Below are positions 1 through 8,918 of a DNA stretch of 64,000 nt, piece by piece (positions within the stretch are counted from its first letter, which is position 1; each line of letters opens with the position of its first letter). The translations under genes and the position numbers were made by a program. The notes under the pieces are model-generated. The model did not search any database. It saw only the letters and a program-made list of their open reading frames with translations, and was not told the origin of the DNA. The DNA is from an uncultured Flavobacteriales bacterium (GTDB taxonomy: Bacteria > Bacteroidota > Bacteroidia > Flavobacteriales > CAJXXR01), in the NCBI GenBank assembly GCA_913063375.1, contig CAJXXR010000012.1:17493-81492 (forward strand). Reading direction: 5' to 3'.

Positions 1-195
1 AACAAGTCACAAATTTATGTTTTTATGAAGGATTGATATCTTGTTTTCGTTCCAAATTCAACAATAAGGTATTATGTGTTAATATATTCAATTACGGATT
101 TCCGGTTGTTAGTTTTTAATCAGTTGACTGTTAGTGTTTAGTGCTGTTTAGGTCTGTTTGGTATAGGAAAGGTTAAGCATTGCGTAATAATTAAT

Positions 196-2154
196 CTATG
201 AGATGTTTAATCGGTAAATTACACATCCTTTTTCTCTTTCCTTTTTGACTTTTGGATTGTATTGGAATTTGACTGTATTTTTTCCCTCTCTGAAAAAACT
301 ACTTTTTAGTTTTAGCTGGAAGGTCTGTCTTGCTCTCTTATTTTTGGTTTTCTTAAATTGATCTCCCGTACTAAGATTCACATTTACTTTTGTTTTATTA
401 TTGATCAATAGATAAAGTTCATTGTTGTAGTCTAAGCCTTGTGCCTCTATATTAAGTGTTATTATTTTTTTGTCCTTTTTTTTCAAGTTTAGCTTGTATT
501 CAGAAGATTGATTTTTGATGCCATCACGCCCCAATTCCTCCAAAATATAATTTTTCGCCAACCTCGGTTTATGCTTATCCCAGCTAAATACCTTGATAAA
601 TTCATTCCCCAAATCATAGTGATAATTCAAGTTTTGAATAATGAATTGTCTGGCTATTGGATCTGTTAGTACATTTTCAAAATAATAATCGGCGAATAGC
701 CATCCTCTTTCATTTTGATTAAAAAGGTTTACTATTCCCTGTAAACTTTTGGTATTGGTTGCACCATTTTCGACCGTTAATGGAATGTATTTATGTTGAT
801 TTACATCGTACTTTCTTTGTCTAAAAGGATAGATCGTTCTTTCTTTTGAGCAGTCGAGGTAGAATCTAGTACTATTTCGGTTGGTGGACATTAAGATGTC
901 ATTTTCTTGGATAAGATTTTTCACTCTAATCGCTGGCTCTTTCCAATTTGCAAAATTCCAATGAGATAGTTGTTTAGGAACTACGCGGCCATGTTTTTTT
1001 CCCATGACTAATTTGTAGTTTTCAGAGATAGGGCATAAAGATACAATGGCTAAGAGGGATACTGAGAATACAAGAGTTGGTTTGTTTTTGATTATTTTTT
1101 TTGCTACAAATTGAACTATTCCATCAATGAAAAAGGCAATTGAAATAAGGAATATTGGATAAATTCCTATAAGGTATCGTGGTAGTACTGGTTCTCTAAA
1201 AATGAAACTCATCAAGAGTAGTATGGGGATAAAGAAGCTAAAAATGAAAATACCTGCTTGGGGTTTTTTCAAGATAGCCCAAATGAATCCAAAAAAGCCA
1301 AGTATATAAAAGTGGTTATAATCGAATTTTAAAACATCCAAGTAGAGGTTCCAGGAATGGAGAGGTTTTGTTTTAAATAATTCAGCTAAATAATCCCAAT
1401 TTGGAACTACCCATTCAACTATTTTTTTTGGTAGGAATAGACTTAGAATTGGGCGAAGAAGATCTCCAAAGAATGGTAAAAGAATAAATAAAAACAATAA
1501 TATGGCTGGTATTAACGCTAAATTATATTTGGTCAAAAAGCCATTCCATTGGTACTTTTTTGTAAAGTACCTGACCTGAATGTGAAGTGCAATAATATAA
1601 AATGCATAACCGAAAAGTAAAAAGAAAGCCAAGTTATGTGATAGTAAAGCTGCGAGAAATGCGCATAAAAGTAAGCTGCTTTTTTTTATGGCTTGTTTTT
1701 GATGCTGGTCATATTTATACAATTGATGGAGTATATATAGACAGACTAACATAAAGAATGCAAAAATGGCATAATTCCGAGCAATACGGGACCAAAATAT
1801 ATGATATTGGGAAAGAGCTAATAGTAACGCACTGTAAAGACCTATTGTTGGATTGAAAAGAGATTTAGCCAATTTGAAAATTAGAAAAATACTCGCTAGA
1901 CCAAAAAGTACACTCGGAAACCTAGCCCAGAATTCATTGGATTCAAATAGGGCATAGAAGGGACTGATGAATAAGGTTAATAGCACTCCATTATTGTCAT
2001 TGGTAAATATGGAAGCTCCATTATGCACAAAGTCATTTGCTCTGAGTACATGCACATATTCATCTACCCATAAACTGAGATAATCTAAGTTTACTATTCT
2101 GAATGTAGCAGCTATTAATAGAATGACTGCTAATAGGATGGTTTCTTTTTTCAT
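196..2154 (-). CDS. GT-C fold membrane glycosyltransferase (GT39/ArnT-like)
   Basis: A 652-residue polytopic membrane protein with about ten hydrophobic segments in residues 1-375 and a soluble C-terminal part. Near the N-terminus is the acidic pair D31-E32 in LWVDEYVH, where GT-C enzymes such as PMT and ArnT carry their catalytic Asp in the first external loop, followed by FWSRIARNY near residue 120 and PRYLIGIYP near 327. These enzymes move a sugar from a polyprenyl-phosphate carrier to a protein or lipid on the outer face of the inner membrane. The gene follows the GT2 gene by 9 bases on the same strand. That fits a two-step pathway in which GT2 makes the polyprenyl-phosphate sugar and this enzyme uses it. 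The acceptor cannot be read from sequence. The C-terminal 270 residues are not assigned. Confidence 0.82.
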   Translation of the reverse strand: MKKETILLAVILLIAATFRIVNLDYLSLWVDEYVHVLRANDFVHNGASIFTNDNNGVLLTLFISPFYALFESNEFWARFPSVLFGLASIFLIFKLAKSLFNPTIGLYSALLLALSQYHIFWSRIARNYAIFAFFMLVCLYILHQLYKYDQHQKQAIKKSSLLLCAFLAALLSHNLAFFLLFGYAFYIIALHIQVRYFTKKYQWNGFLTKYNLALIPAILLFLFILLPFFGDLLRPILSLFLPKKIVEWVVPNWDYLAELFKTKPLHSWNLYLDVLKFDYNHFYILGFFGFIWAILKKPQAGIFIFSFFIPILLLMSFIFREPVLPRYLIGIYPIFLISIAFFIDGIVQFVAKKIIKNKPTLVFSVSLLAIVSLCPISENYKLVMGKKHGRVVPKQLSHWNFANWKEPAIRVKNLIQENDILMSTNRNSTRFYLDCSKERTIYPFRQRKYDVNQHKYIPLTVENGATNTKSLQGIVNLFNQNERGWLFADYYFENVLTDPIARQFIIQNLNYHYDLGNEFIKVFSWDKHKPRLAKNYILEELGRDGIKNQSSEYKLNLKKKDKKIITLNIEAQGLDYNNELYLLINNKTKVNVNLSTGDQFKKTKNKRARQTFQLKLKSSFFREGKNTVKFQYNPKVKKEREKGCVIYRLNIS

Positions 2155-2163
2155 CTCAATGAA

Positions 2164-2907
2164 TTAGGTTAGCCTTCTTTTTACAATCAATTTTATTGTA
2201 TTTAGAATTGTTTTTCTAATGTCCATTTTACTTCTTCCCTCCTTGAGGTCATAGCGCAAAATGAAAGGAACTTCACCAAAAATGATCCCATCAATTTTTC
2301 TCAATTTCAATAAAATATCAACCATGCTTTGAAAGCCTTCCTGATCTATAAAGCTAGATTGGTATCTGTCCATGGCTTGATGTAAAACCGAAGCTCTAAA
2401 TGCTCTAAATCCACAGGTGAAATCTTTCACTCCCTTGATAGGTAACAGTATTCTAAATATCCATGAGGCTACAAAGGAATACAGTTTTCTAATAAAAGTA
2501 AGTCCTATAACCCTTGAGTTGGGTTGGTATCTGGACGCTATCACGACATCAAACCCTTCTTGGATCATTCTATTCATTCTTAGGATTAACCCAGGGGTAT
2601 GTGTATCGTCTGCATCCATGGTGATGACAATATCTTCTGCATTTGAAATATTGGATGCATGATAGAGTCCATCTCTAATAGTACAACCTAGTCCCATATT
2701 CACTGCATGATTTAAAATTTCGATAGGGTAAATTTCTTGAAGTTCCTGGACAACTTCTAAGGTTTTATCTTGAGAACCATCATTGACAACGATTACTTGA
2801 TAATTGATGCCGAAGGTTGTCATATGTTTGTCAATTCTCTGGAGTAATTTCCCGATACTCAATTCTTCATTATACGTAGGAAGCACGATATATACCTTGT
2901 TTTTCAT
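2164..2907 (-). CDS. GT2 polyprenyl-phosphate glycosyltransferase (DPM1-like)
   Basis: A 247-residue cytoplasmic GT-A fold transferase. It shows VLPTYNE near residue 9, VNDGSQDKT near 41, the metal-binding MDADDTHTPG (DxD type) near 96 and VIASRY near 122. No C-terminal membrane pair is present, so it resembles the soluble dolichyl-phosphate mannosyltransferase type rather than the ArnC or GtrB type. It would transfer a hexose from a nucleotide sugar to undecaprenyl phosphate. It is the first gene of a pair with the GT-C enzyme 9 bases downstream. Sugar identity is unknown. Confidence 0.85.
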   Translation of the reverse strand: MKNKVYIVLPTYNEELSIGKLLQRIDKHMTTFGINYQVIVVNDGSQDKTLEVVQELQEIYPIEILNHAVNMGLGCTIRDGLYHASNISNAEDIVITMDADDTHTPGLILRMNRMIQEGFDVVIASRYQPNSRVIGLTFIRKLYSFVASWIFRILLPIKGVKDFTCGFRAFRASVLHQAMDRYQSSFIDQEGFQSMVDILLKLRKIDGIIFGEVPFILRYDLKEGRSKMDIRKTILNTIKLIVKRRLT

Positions 2908-3187
2908 CTATGGCTGATTTTCAAAGTAAAAATATGTCCAATCTATTTTGGAATGTATCCCATGATTTAATGAAAAAAAACTCCCTAAAAATTATACAAT
3001 TCGAATCTAGGGAATCTGTTATATGGTTGATCGGTAGGTGTTTGTTGTTTTTAAGGGTCCTCTAATTTGGGGAGTGGAGGTAATATATAGTGAACTATGA
3101 ATTAGTGAATAATCGGATTAATAGCTTGAATTTTTCATTTCTCCGTTCTATATTCGTTCAACGACATTTCAACTAAAAAGATATTAC

Positions 3188-3643
3188 ATGAAAGAAATAG
3201 GCTTCTTAATGATTAGTTTGTCTTTATTGATAAGCTCTTGTGATAGTATTTCGTCCGCCTCAAAGCAGGTGGCTAATAAAGGAGGTGAGGTTGTAGGAGA
3301 ACTTTCTACTGAGTTTGTTGATGGGATTTCCGAAGGGATTGATGGGACTTTGAAATGTGAAATAAAGCTATCTGATATTCTGAAGGAAAGAGGAGTGGTA
3401 ATGGGGGTATATTCCGTTGAAAATGGTGTAAATGGAGGAGCTAATAATTTACTAACAATGTATCTTATTTTTGAAAAGGACATATCAACCTTGATGCATT
3501 TAAAAGTGTTAAATACTGAAGGGTTGGAAACAGGTAGATCAAGTTTAAAAATTGAAGCTAAGGCTGGGGAGGCAGATTATTTTGACTTTACTTTTAATAG
3601 ACGAACTTCGATTGAAAATAGAAGTATAATATTGATAAATTAA
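3188..3643 (+). CDS. hypothetical lipoprotein
   Basis: 151 residues with a lipoprotein signal (MKEIGFLMISLSLLISSC), the lipobox Cys at residue 18 followed by Asp. In Bacteroidota, acidic residues just after the Cys are common in surface-exposed lipoproteins, but only one is present here. The mature part is a mixed beta-rich sequence with no motif I recognise. The long open frame opposite it at 3184-3483 is a shadow. The gene stands alone between the divergent glycosyltransferase pair and small membrane genes. Confidence 0.7.
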   Translation: MKEIGFLMISLSLLISSCDSISSASKQVANKGGEVVGELSTEFVDGISEGIDGTLKCEIKLSDILKERGVVMGVYSVENGVNGGANNLLTMYLIFEKDISTLMHLKVLNTEGLETGRSSLKIEAKAGEADYFDFTFNRRTSIENRSIILIN

Positions 3644-3852
3644 TATATTCATTTTGAATTACTCAAGGGGTATGGTAGTTATTTTTTTCGTGCTTGTCTC
3701 TCGTGAATTTTCAACAAGTGTGTGCTGGCTCAAATAATAGGAGGGAGTATGGTCCGTCTACTTTTTCTAAACTATTAGATGGTAGGGTTCTTATTGTTTA
3801 TATGCGTTCTTTTGTATAATTCGTATAGATATGCAGCATCAAAATTGAATTC

Positions 3853-4062
3853 ATGAAAAAAGACAAAAAATATAGAATTATAGAATTGTTATTGGGATGG
3901 ATAGTAGGCTTTTCCTTTATGTTATATCTAAATATTTCTTTTCATGAAAGAGCGAATCCAATTGTATACACCCTTATACAATGTACGCTTCTTTTTGGCT
4001 TTGTTTTAACTACTGATTATTTTATTGAAAAATGGAAAAATAGAAAATCAAAAGGAGTGTAA
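3853..4062 (+). CDS. small two-helix membrane protein
   Basis: 69 residues with two hydrophobic segments, about residues 10-28 and 38-56, and a lysine-rich C-terminal tail. No family is recognised. Its last 38 bases overlap the next open frame at 4025, which continues with another membrane segment, so the pair could be two coupled genes or one longer gene split by a frameshift. Confidence 0.5.
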   Translation: MKKDKKYRIIELLLGWIVGFSFMLYLNISFHERANPIVYTLIQCTLLFGFVLTTDYFIEKWKNRKSKGV

Positions 4063-4216
4063 TTCAAAGAGAATTATTTTAATACAATTATTGGTGTTGC
4101 TTTATATAACGACGGTAATTATTTATCAAATCTTCTGGCAATTTTTTACAGTAGTAAATAATAAAAATGTGTATAAAGTGGATTTAATATTTGTAGAATT
4201 CTTAATTTATATATAA
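4025..4216 (+). CDS. possible small membrane protein or frameshifted continuation
   Basis: 63 residues readable only from a TTG codon inside the 3' end of the preceding gene. It has one strong hydrophobic stretch (about residues 17-42). With no ATG available and a 38-base out-of-frame overlap, this may be the C-terminal part of the upstream membrane protein after a frameshift. It could equally be non-coding, since AT-rich DNA gives hydrophobic frames by chance. Confidence 0.28.
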   Translation: MKNGKIENQKECNSKRIILIQLLVLLYITTVIIYQIFWQFFTVVNNKNVYKVDLIFVEFLIYI

Positions 4217-4361
4217 ATATCCCATTTTGTATTAATGTTATTTATAGTTGTAAGGCTTTGTTTTTCATAGTGTTAAGTTGGTTGTTTTTGTGAATTTCGT
4301 CTATTTTTTTGTACCTTATAAGTGCTTGTTTATCAGCATTGATGAAGTTTAAAAAGGGGAT

Positions 4362-4958
4362 GTGAAATTGTATAAGGGTAAAACGTGGACCAAAAAGTTA
4401 TCTAAATGGATATTTGTTTTCACTTATCTATTATTGGGTATCGTTATTCTTGTTCCTGGATTTTTATTTGAAGAGTTCTATTTTTTCAAGACTTCTGCCA
4501 TTGGAATACTCCAACCAATCTTTGCAATCGCATGGGTTGTTTTTTTTATGTATAATTTGAGATGGTTATTTCGAGAGCTTCATAAGTATATTTTAAGAAG
4601 GAAATATTTAAAGGGTATTAAAACAATCCTCAAGGAATTGGATGAAAAGGAGCGGGCTGTTTTGAGAGAATTTCATTTTAGAAACAGGTCTATTATTCAT
4701 GTCCCATTTGATGATGAGGTCATAAAAAGCTTGTGTATGAAGGGAATTTTAATCCCAACACCCAAATTGGCAAAAGTAGAAGGTTTACAGGGAGAATTAC
4801 AGCCTGTATTTTTGAATACAAAGATCAAAATTAAAATGAATAGAAGGGTTTTGGGAATAAAACTATTCATGGATCAGGGTAGAAAGAAATCCTTTATAAA
4901 TGCGAATAGGCCCCATTGGGTATATACTAATGATAGGCTTGAAGATCTATTTAATTAG
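4362..4958 (+). CDS. SieB-like superinfection exclusion family protein (candidate)
   Basis: 198 residues. Two membrane helices occupy residues 12-35 and 45-68. A cytoplasmic domain follows that begins with LDEKERAVLREF near 97 and continues with a conserved-looking VPFDDEVIKSLCMKGIL near 117. That arrangement (two N-terminal helices, an E-x-LREF helix, then a P-x-D-x-V-x-x-L-x-x-KGIL segment) is what I remember of the phage SieB superinfection-exclusion family and its bacterial relatives. The start is a GTG, because the ATG two bases earlier runs straight into TGA. Calling it an exclusion protein is a family-level inference from motifs, and no phage genes are adjacent. Confidence 0.5.
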   Translation: MKLYKGKTWTKKLSKWIFVFTYLLLGIVILVPGFLFEEFYFFKTSAIGILQPIFAIAWVVFFMYNLRWLFRELHKYILRRKYLKGIKTILKELDEKERAVLREFHFRNRSIIHVPFDDEVIKSLCMKGILIPTPKLAKVEGLQGELQPVFLNTKIKIKMNRRVLGIKLFMDQGRKKSFINANRPHWVYTNDRLEDLFN

Positions 4959-5087
4959 CGATTAAAATATATGAAATGATTCTCAGGAATAATTTTGGTT
5001 AACTGAATGCGCTTAAATTTTTCTAAAGAAGAATTAATAGGATTATATTGCAAATCAGTTAAAGTCAAATTTAATTAGTCCCAATTT

Positions 5088-5639
5088 ATGAAATCAATTA
5101 TAGTTTTTATTTTCTTTTTTACTTTTCAGTTTTCATTTTCTCAAGAATTGGAGCATAAAGAATATCATGAGAATGGTAGTTTAAAAGTAGAATATGCTGG
5201 TAAAAAGGATGTTCCACATGGCCAAGTACGTATTTATTATCCTACAGGTGAATTACAAGCGGAATTCAGCTGTATAGAAGGTAAACAACATGGTATTTCC
5301 AAAATTTATTATCAGTCTGGTAAGCTTTTAAAGGAAATGATATTTGAAAATGGGGAGCAGGTAGGAGCCATGAAAATTTATTATCAGAATGGTAGTGTAG
5401 AAGAAATTTGTTTTATCATAAATGGTGCTAAAACAGGGGCTTATCAATACTTCTTTGATAACGGTCAAATTCAGTTGGATGGTTTCGTAAAAGAAAATCA
5501 ACTGGATGGGATGTGTACGCATTATGATATCTCTGGGAAAGTCATCAAAAAAGGAAAGTATAAATTGGGGAAGCCTGTTGGTACCTGGATGGAGTATGAT
5601 GCCTTAGGGGGGACTCAAAAGGAATATGGGAATGATTAA
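5088..5639 (+). CDS. secreted MORN-repeat protein (YwqK-like)
   Basis: 183 residues with a signal peptide ending near residue 18 (FSFSQ). About six tandem MORN-variant repeats follow, each of the form Y-x-x-G-x-(L/I) then G-x-x-x-G, for example YYPTGELQAEF and YYQSGKLLKEM. Proteins with this repeat are often annotated as YwqK-type antitoxins in Bacteroidota, but no toxin partner is visible and the secretion signal argues for an envelope or periplasmic role. A related MORN-type lipoprotein lies at 60245. Confidence 0.75.
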   Translation: MKSIIVFIFFFTFQFSFSQELEHKEYHENGSLKVEYAGKKDVPHGQVRIYYPTGELQAEFSCIEGKQHGISKIYYQSGKLLKEMIFENGEQVGAMKIYYQNGSVEEICFIINGAKTGAYQYFFDNGQIQLDGFVKENQLDGMCTHYDISGKVIKKGKYKLGKPVGTWMEYDALGGTQKEYGND

Positions 5640-5785
5640 GCTTATAATAACGCCTTTAATTGGTCCTTCTATTTTGATTTTTCCTCTTGAGAATTTAATT
5701 TACTTATTGTAATTTTATAGATTCACCTCCTGTGTTATTTAGATAGGGCTTTAGTGAAGTTAATTAGACTATTCGATAAAAATTT

Positions 5786-6913
5786 ATGTTGTACAAAATT
5801 CTAAGTTTGTTAGGATTGATGAGTTTGATTCATGGTGTTCTATTGGGAACTATACTAATGTATCTCTCTTCCAATAAAAAGCCTTCTCTTGTTTTAGGTG
5901 CTTTTTTATTGGCTTTAGGCCTTTCTTTTCTTTCTCCTATGTTGTTGGATTACGGACTTCTAGAAGATACACCATCTTGGATGTTTTTGCCATTTAGATT
6001 TTACTTTTTGGCATTTCCACTCCTATTTATATATGTTAAGAGCCTTCGTTCAAAATTGACATTTAGTTCTATCAAGGTTCACCTTTATCCTGGGATTCTA
6101 GAGTTTATTCTTTTTAGTATAGCCTTTTTTATTTTTGATGGGGAGACGAAATTAGAATTGTTCAAATCGGACTATTTCACTGGCTATATTCTGGCGGCTA
6201 ACATATACAGTTTGCTTTATTTGCTGAAAATACTGCTCTTGATTAAGGAAAATAGAGAGCAAGTGAATGCCTATCACTCAGATGTGGAAAATAAACTTTT
6301 AGCATGGTTAAAACCTATCATACTTGTTTTTCTAGCGATGACATTTAGTGATTTGATATTGATGATTGTTCAGCAAGGTTTAAAAGTAGATCTTAATTTC
6401 ATGTATGAAAATCTGTTGATAACTTATGCTGTACGTGGTGTTTTGTTTTTGGCATTGACCTATTGGTTAGCCTTTTTTGGAATGAAGCAATTCTATATTG
6501 GACCTTTGGTAAGAGGTGAGGAGAAAGTTGAAGTGGTTGGCCAAGATGTTGAAATAGAAACAGAGACTAGCGAAGAGTTTGGAAATATTTATGAACAGCT
6601 ACTGGGGCTGATATCTCAATCTAAATGTTATACAGATGAAGACCTGACAATTGTGAATTTGGCAGACCTGAGCCATGTTCATTATCGGAAACTATCTAAA
6701 GTGATTAATAGTGAAGCGGGCTGTAATTTCAATACTTTCATAAATAAATATAGGGTAGAGGAAGCCAAAAGAATAATGAGAGAAAATAATAGGCCGGGTG
6801 GTTTAACCTTGGATGTTGTTGGTCAAGAGGCTGGTTTTAAGTCTCGAAGCTCTCTGTATGCAGCCTTTAAAAAATTTGAAATGAATACTCCGGCCTCTTT
6901 TATGAAAAATTAG
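5786..6913 (+). CDS. membrane-anchored AraC-family transcriptional regulator (copy 1)
   Basis: 375 residues. The first 240 or so form six to seven membrane helices. A linker follows, then a C-terminal AraC DNA-binding domain (residues 262-375) with two helix-turn-helix units: LTIVNLADLSHVHYRKLSK and, in the second, the hallmark GFKSRSSLYAAFKKF. This layout is typical of Bacteroidota one-component regulators that sense a membrane or periplasmic cue. The next gene is a clear paralogue in the same orientation, with near-identical C-terminal halves, so the pair arose by tandem duplication. The ligand and target are unknown. Confidence 0.85.
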   Translation: MLYKILSLLGLMSLIHGVLLGTILMYLSSNKKPSLVLGAFLLALGLSFLSPMLLDYGLLEDTPSWMFLPFRFYFLAFPLLFIYVKSLRSKLTFSSIKVHLYPGILEFILFSIAFFIFDGETKLELFKSDYFTGYILAANIYSLLYLLKILLLIKENREQVNAYHSDVENKLLAWLKPIILVFLAMTFSDLILMIVQQGLKVDLNFMYENLLITYAVRGVLFLALTYWLAFFGMKQFYIGPLVRGEEKVEVVGQDVEIETETSEEFGNIYEQLLGLISQSKCYTDEDLTIVNLADLSHVHYRKLSKVINSEAGCNFNTFINKYRVEEAKRIMRENNRPGGLTLDVVGQEAGFKSRSSLYAAFKKFEMNTPASFMKN

Positions 6914-7031
6914 TACCATATATTTCTCTAATGTGATTTTAAATTAAATATAAGATGATGTATATTGACCTTTTGATTCGATATTCTAGTCAAAGTTTAT
7001 CATTTTTTATAATAAACAGTTTGTAGATATT

Positions 7032-8183
7032 ATGACTATTTCTGATTTACTGGAAGTTTCAGGATTTTTTAATTTACTAAGCTTAGCACATGGTGTTATT
7101 TTGGGAATTATCCTTGTAGTATTGGCCTCAAAGAAAAGGCCCTCTTTACTATTGGGAATCTTTTTGATTGTATTCGGTCTTTCAAGTTTGAATCTGGTTT
7201 TGTCAGATTTCAGATATAATTTTACTCATCCACAATATATTTTTCTTCCAGTTAATTTCTTTTTTTTAACGACTCCAGTACTTTTTCTCTATGTTAAAGG
7301 GATTATTGGTAAAGTTGTATGGAAGAGGGATATAAGGCATTTAGTGCCGGGTATTGTTGAGTTTTTTGTTTTTTGTTTCATGTTCTTCTATTTGAGTCCT
7401 GAACAAAAATTACACTATAATTATTCCAACTATGCATTTGTTTTTGTCTCGGTAGCAAATATATATTGCATCTTTTATTTAGTGAAAATCTTGTTGCTAA
7501 TTAAAAAGAATCGAATTGCCGTAGATAACTACTTCTCTAGTAATTCAGGGAAATTATTAAAATGGCTAACACCGATTATATATTGTTTACTGGTTATTTT
7601 TATTGTGGATCAGGTATGGGGTCTGATGTATCAATTCTTCGGTTTAAAATTAAAAGCGCTATATAGACCAATGGTCGTATTTTATATTGCACAAAGTGCA
7701 GTAGATACGCTGTTTACTTATTGGTTGACATTTTTTGGAATACGACAGTATTATATCATTTTTAATCAAACCTCTGAGGAAATAATTGTAAATGAGAAAT
7801 CTGAGGAACAAAGTATTATTTCTCAAATCGAACATGAATATGCGCTGGCTTACCAACGGTTATTAGAAATAATTAGTGATTCAAAATGTTATACAAACGA
7901 AGAGTTAACCATTGTCGATTTGGCGGATTTGGTGAGTATACATTATCGAAAATTGTCTAAAATAATCAACCAAGAGGCAGGCGTCAATTTTAATACTTTT
8001 ATTAACAAATATAGAGTAGAGGAAGCTAAAAAGATTATGAAAGAGAACAATAGACAGGGAGGTTTAACCTTGGATGTTGTTGGTCAAGAGGCGGGTTTTA
8101 AATCTCGAAGTTCACTATATGCCGCTTTTAAAAAATTTGAGGATAAAACACCTGCGAAATTTATGCATTTACCCGGAACGTAA
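7032..8183 (+). CDS. membrane-anchored AraC-family transcriptional regulator (copy 2)
   Basis: 383 residues, with the same architecture as the gene at 5786: about seven N-terminal helices and a C-terminal AraC domain with CYTNEELTIVDLADLV and GFKSRSSLYAAFKKF. The DNA-binding halves are much more alike than the membrane halves. The two copies may therefore share target sites while sensing different signals. A strong terminator follows at 8207. A 118-base gap separates the copies, so each may have its own promoter. Confidence 0.85.
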   Translation: MTISDLLEVSGFFNLLSLAHGVILGIILVVLASKKRPSLLLGIFLIVFGLSSLNLVLSDFRYNFTHPQYIFLPVNFFFLTTPVLFLYVKGIIGKVVWKRDIRHLVPGIVEFFVFCFMFFYLSPEQKLHYNYSNYAFVFVSVANIYCIFYLVKILLLIKKNRIAVDNYFSSNSGKLLKWLTPIIYCLLVIFIVDQVWGLMYQFFGLKLKALYRPMVVFYIAQSAVDTLFTYWLTFFGIRQYYIIFNQTSEEIIVNEKSEEQSIISQIEHEYALAYQRLLEIISDSKCYTNEELTIVDLADLVSIHYRKLSKIINQEAGVNFNTFINKYRVEEAKKIMKENNRQGGLTLDVVGQEAGFKSRSSLYAAFKKFEDKTPAKFMHLPGT

Positions 8184-8206
8184 ATACATTCCGATTCAAT
8201 TACTTC

Positions 8207-8232
8207 AAGGGCCTTATGGCCCTTTTCTTTTT
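8207..8232 (+). terminator. rho-independent terminator
   Basis: A perfect 7-bp stem AAGGGCC/GGCCCTT with loop TTAT, followed by a T-rich run, 24 bases after the second AraC gene. Confidence 0.8.
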
Positions 8233-8918
8233 ATATATACTTCCATTTAACAATTATATCAACTATTTCTTCCTGAATTCGCCTATTCGGATATATCGGT
8301 TTCTTTTTCAGACAGGACGAGCCTTCCCATTTAATACTTTTGCTACAGATTATGAGTGGTCATAAGTTATGATCTAATTATAACAGCAGAACATATTTGT
8401 TATAAGCTCATGGGATTTATCCCATTTTTCCAATTGATGCGTGTGATTGGTTATCCACGATATTTAGTATTCCTTCTTTATTGGTATCAAGAAGGTGTTT
8501 AAGGTGAAGAGCTGAAGTGGAAGTATCGTATAATTTTTGTTTGGGGTTTTGGTTTAGGTAATTGAACGATGAACTTAATAGATACTTTCACTTCGGTTTT
8601 TATTATTTAAGCTACCCTCTTCAGATTTTATTTCTTTCCAACACCAATTCATTTTTCGCTAATTATTAGGGTTGTTTCCATCTAATGTTAGCCCTTTTTC
8701 ACATGTATTTCAATCTTTTTTCAAATGGAATTCAGCAAGGCTGGTTTTTATACGTTTTTATAAGATTAGTCCTTAAGTCCCGTAAAATAGGCGGTTTTCT
8801 TTTCTTCGATTCGCGAATCCGCACATTTTGGTGCTAAATCTGGACATGTTTTACAAGCTACCGCCTCTATCTTTGGCCTTTATGTCAAAAACATTTTCTA
8901 TAACCTAAACTTTGAACT
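8233..8918. other. long non-coding stretch before the giant adhesin gene
   Basis: About 690 bases with no credible reading frame. It holds a perfect 12-bp palindrome GATTCGCGAATC at 8808-8819, about 100 bases before the start codon. The last part, from roughly 8750, is less AT-rich than the rest. The stretch probably contains the promoter and leader of the 2262-residue adhesin gene. No clear TTG/TAnnTTTG promoter pair could be fixed; TAAACTTTG just before the start codon has one base too many. Confidence 0.4.

Noticed and set aside
1..195. Gene or RNA at the left edge
   Set aside because: No reading frame, hairpin or known RNA pattern could be supported; it is just AT-rich sequence downstream of the GT-C gene.
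2940..3040. Terminator-like inverted repeat CCCTA...TAGGG with a T-run on the minus strand
   Set aside because: No minus-strand gene ends to its right within range and the stem is only five pairs, so I do not call it.
3184..3483. Minus-strand 99-codon frame
   Set aside because: Opposite strand of a lipoprotein gene with a good signal peptide; the frame lacks any recognisable start context or motif.
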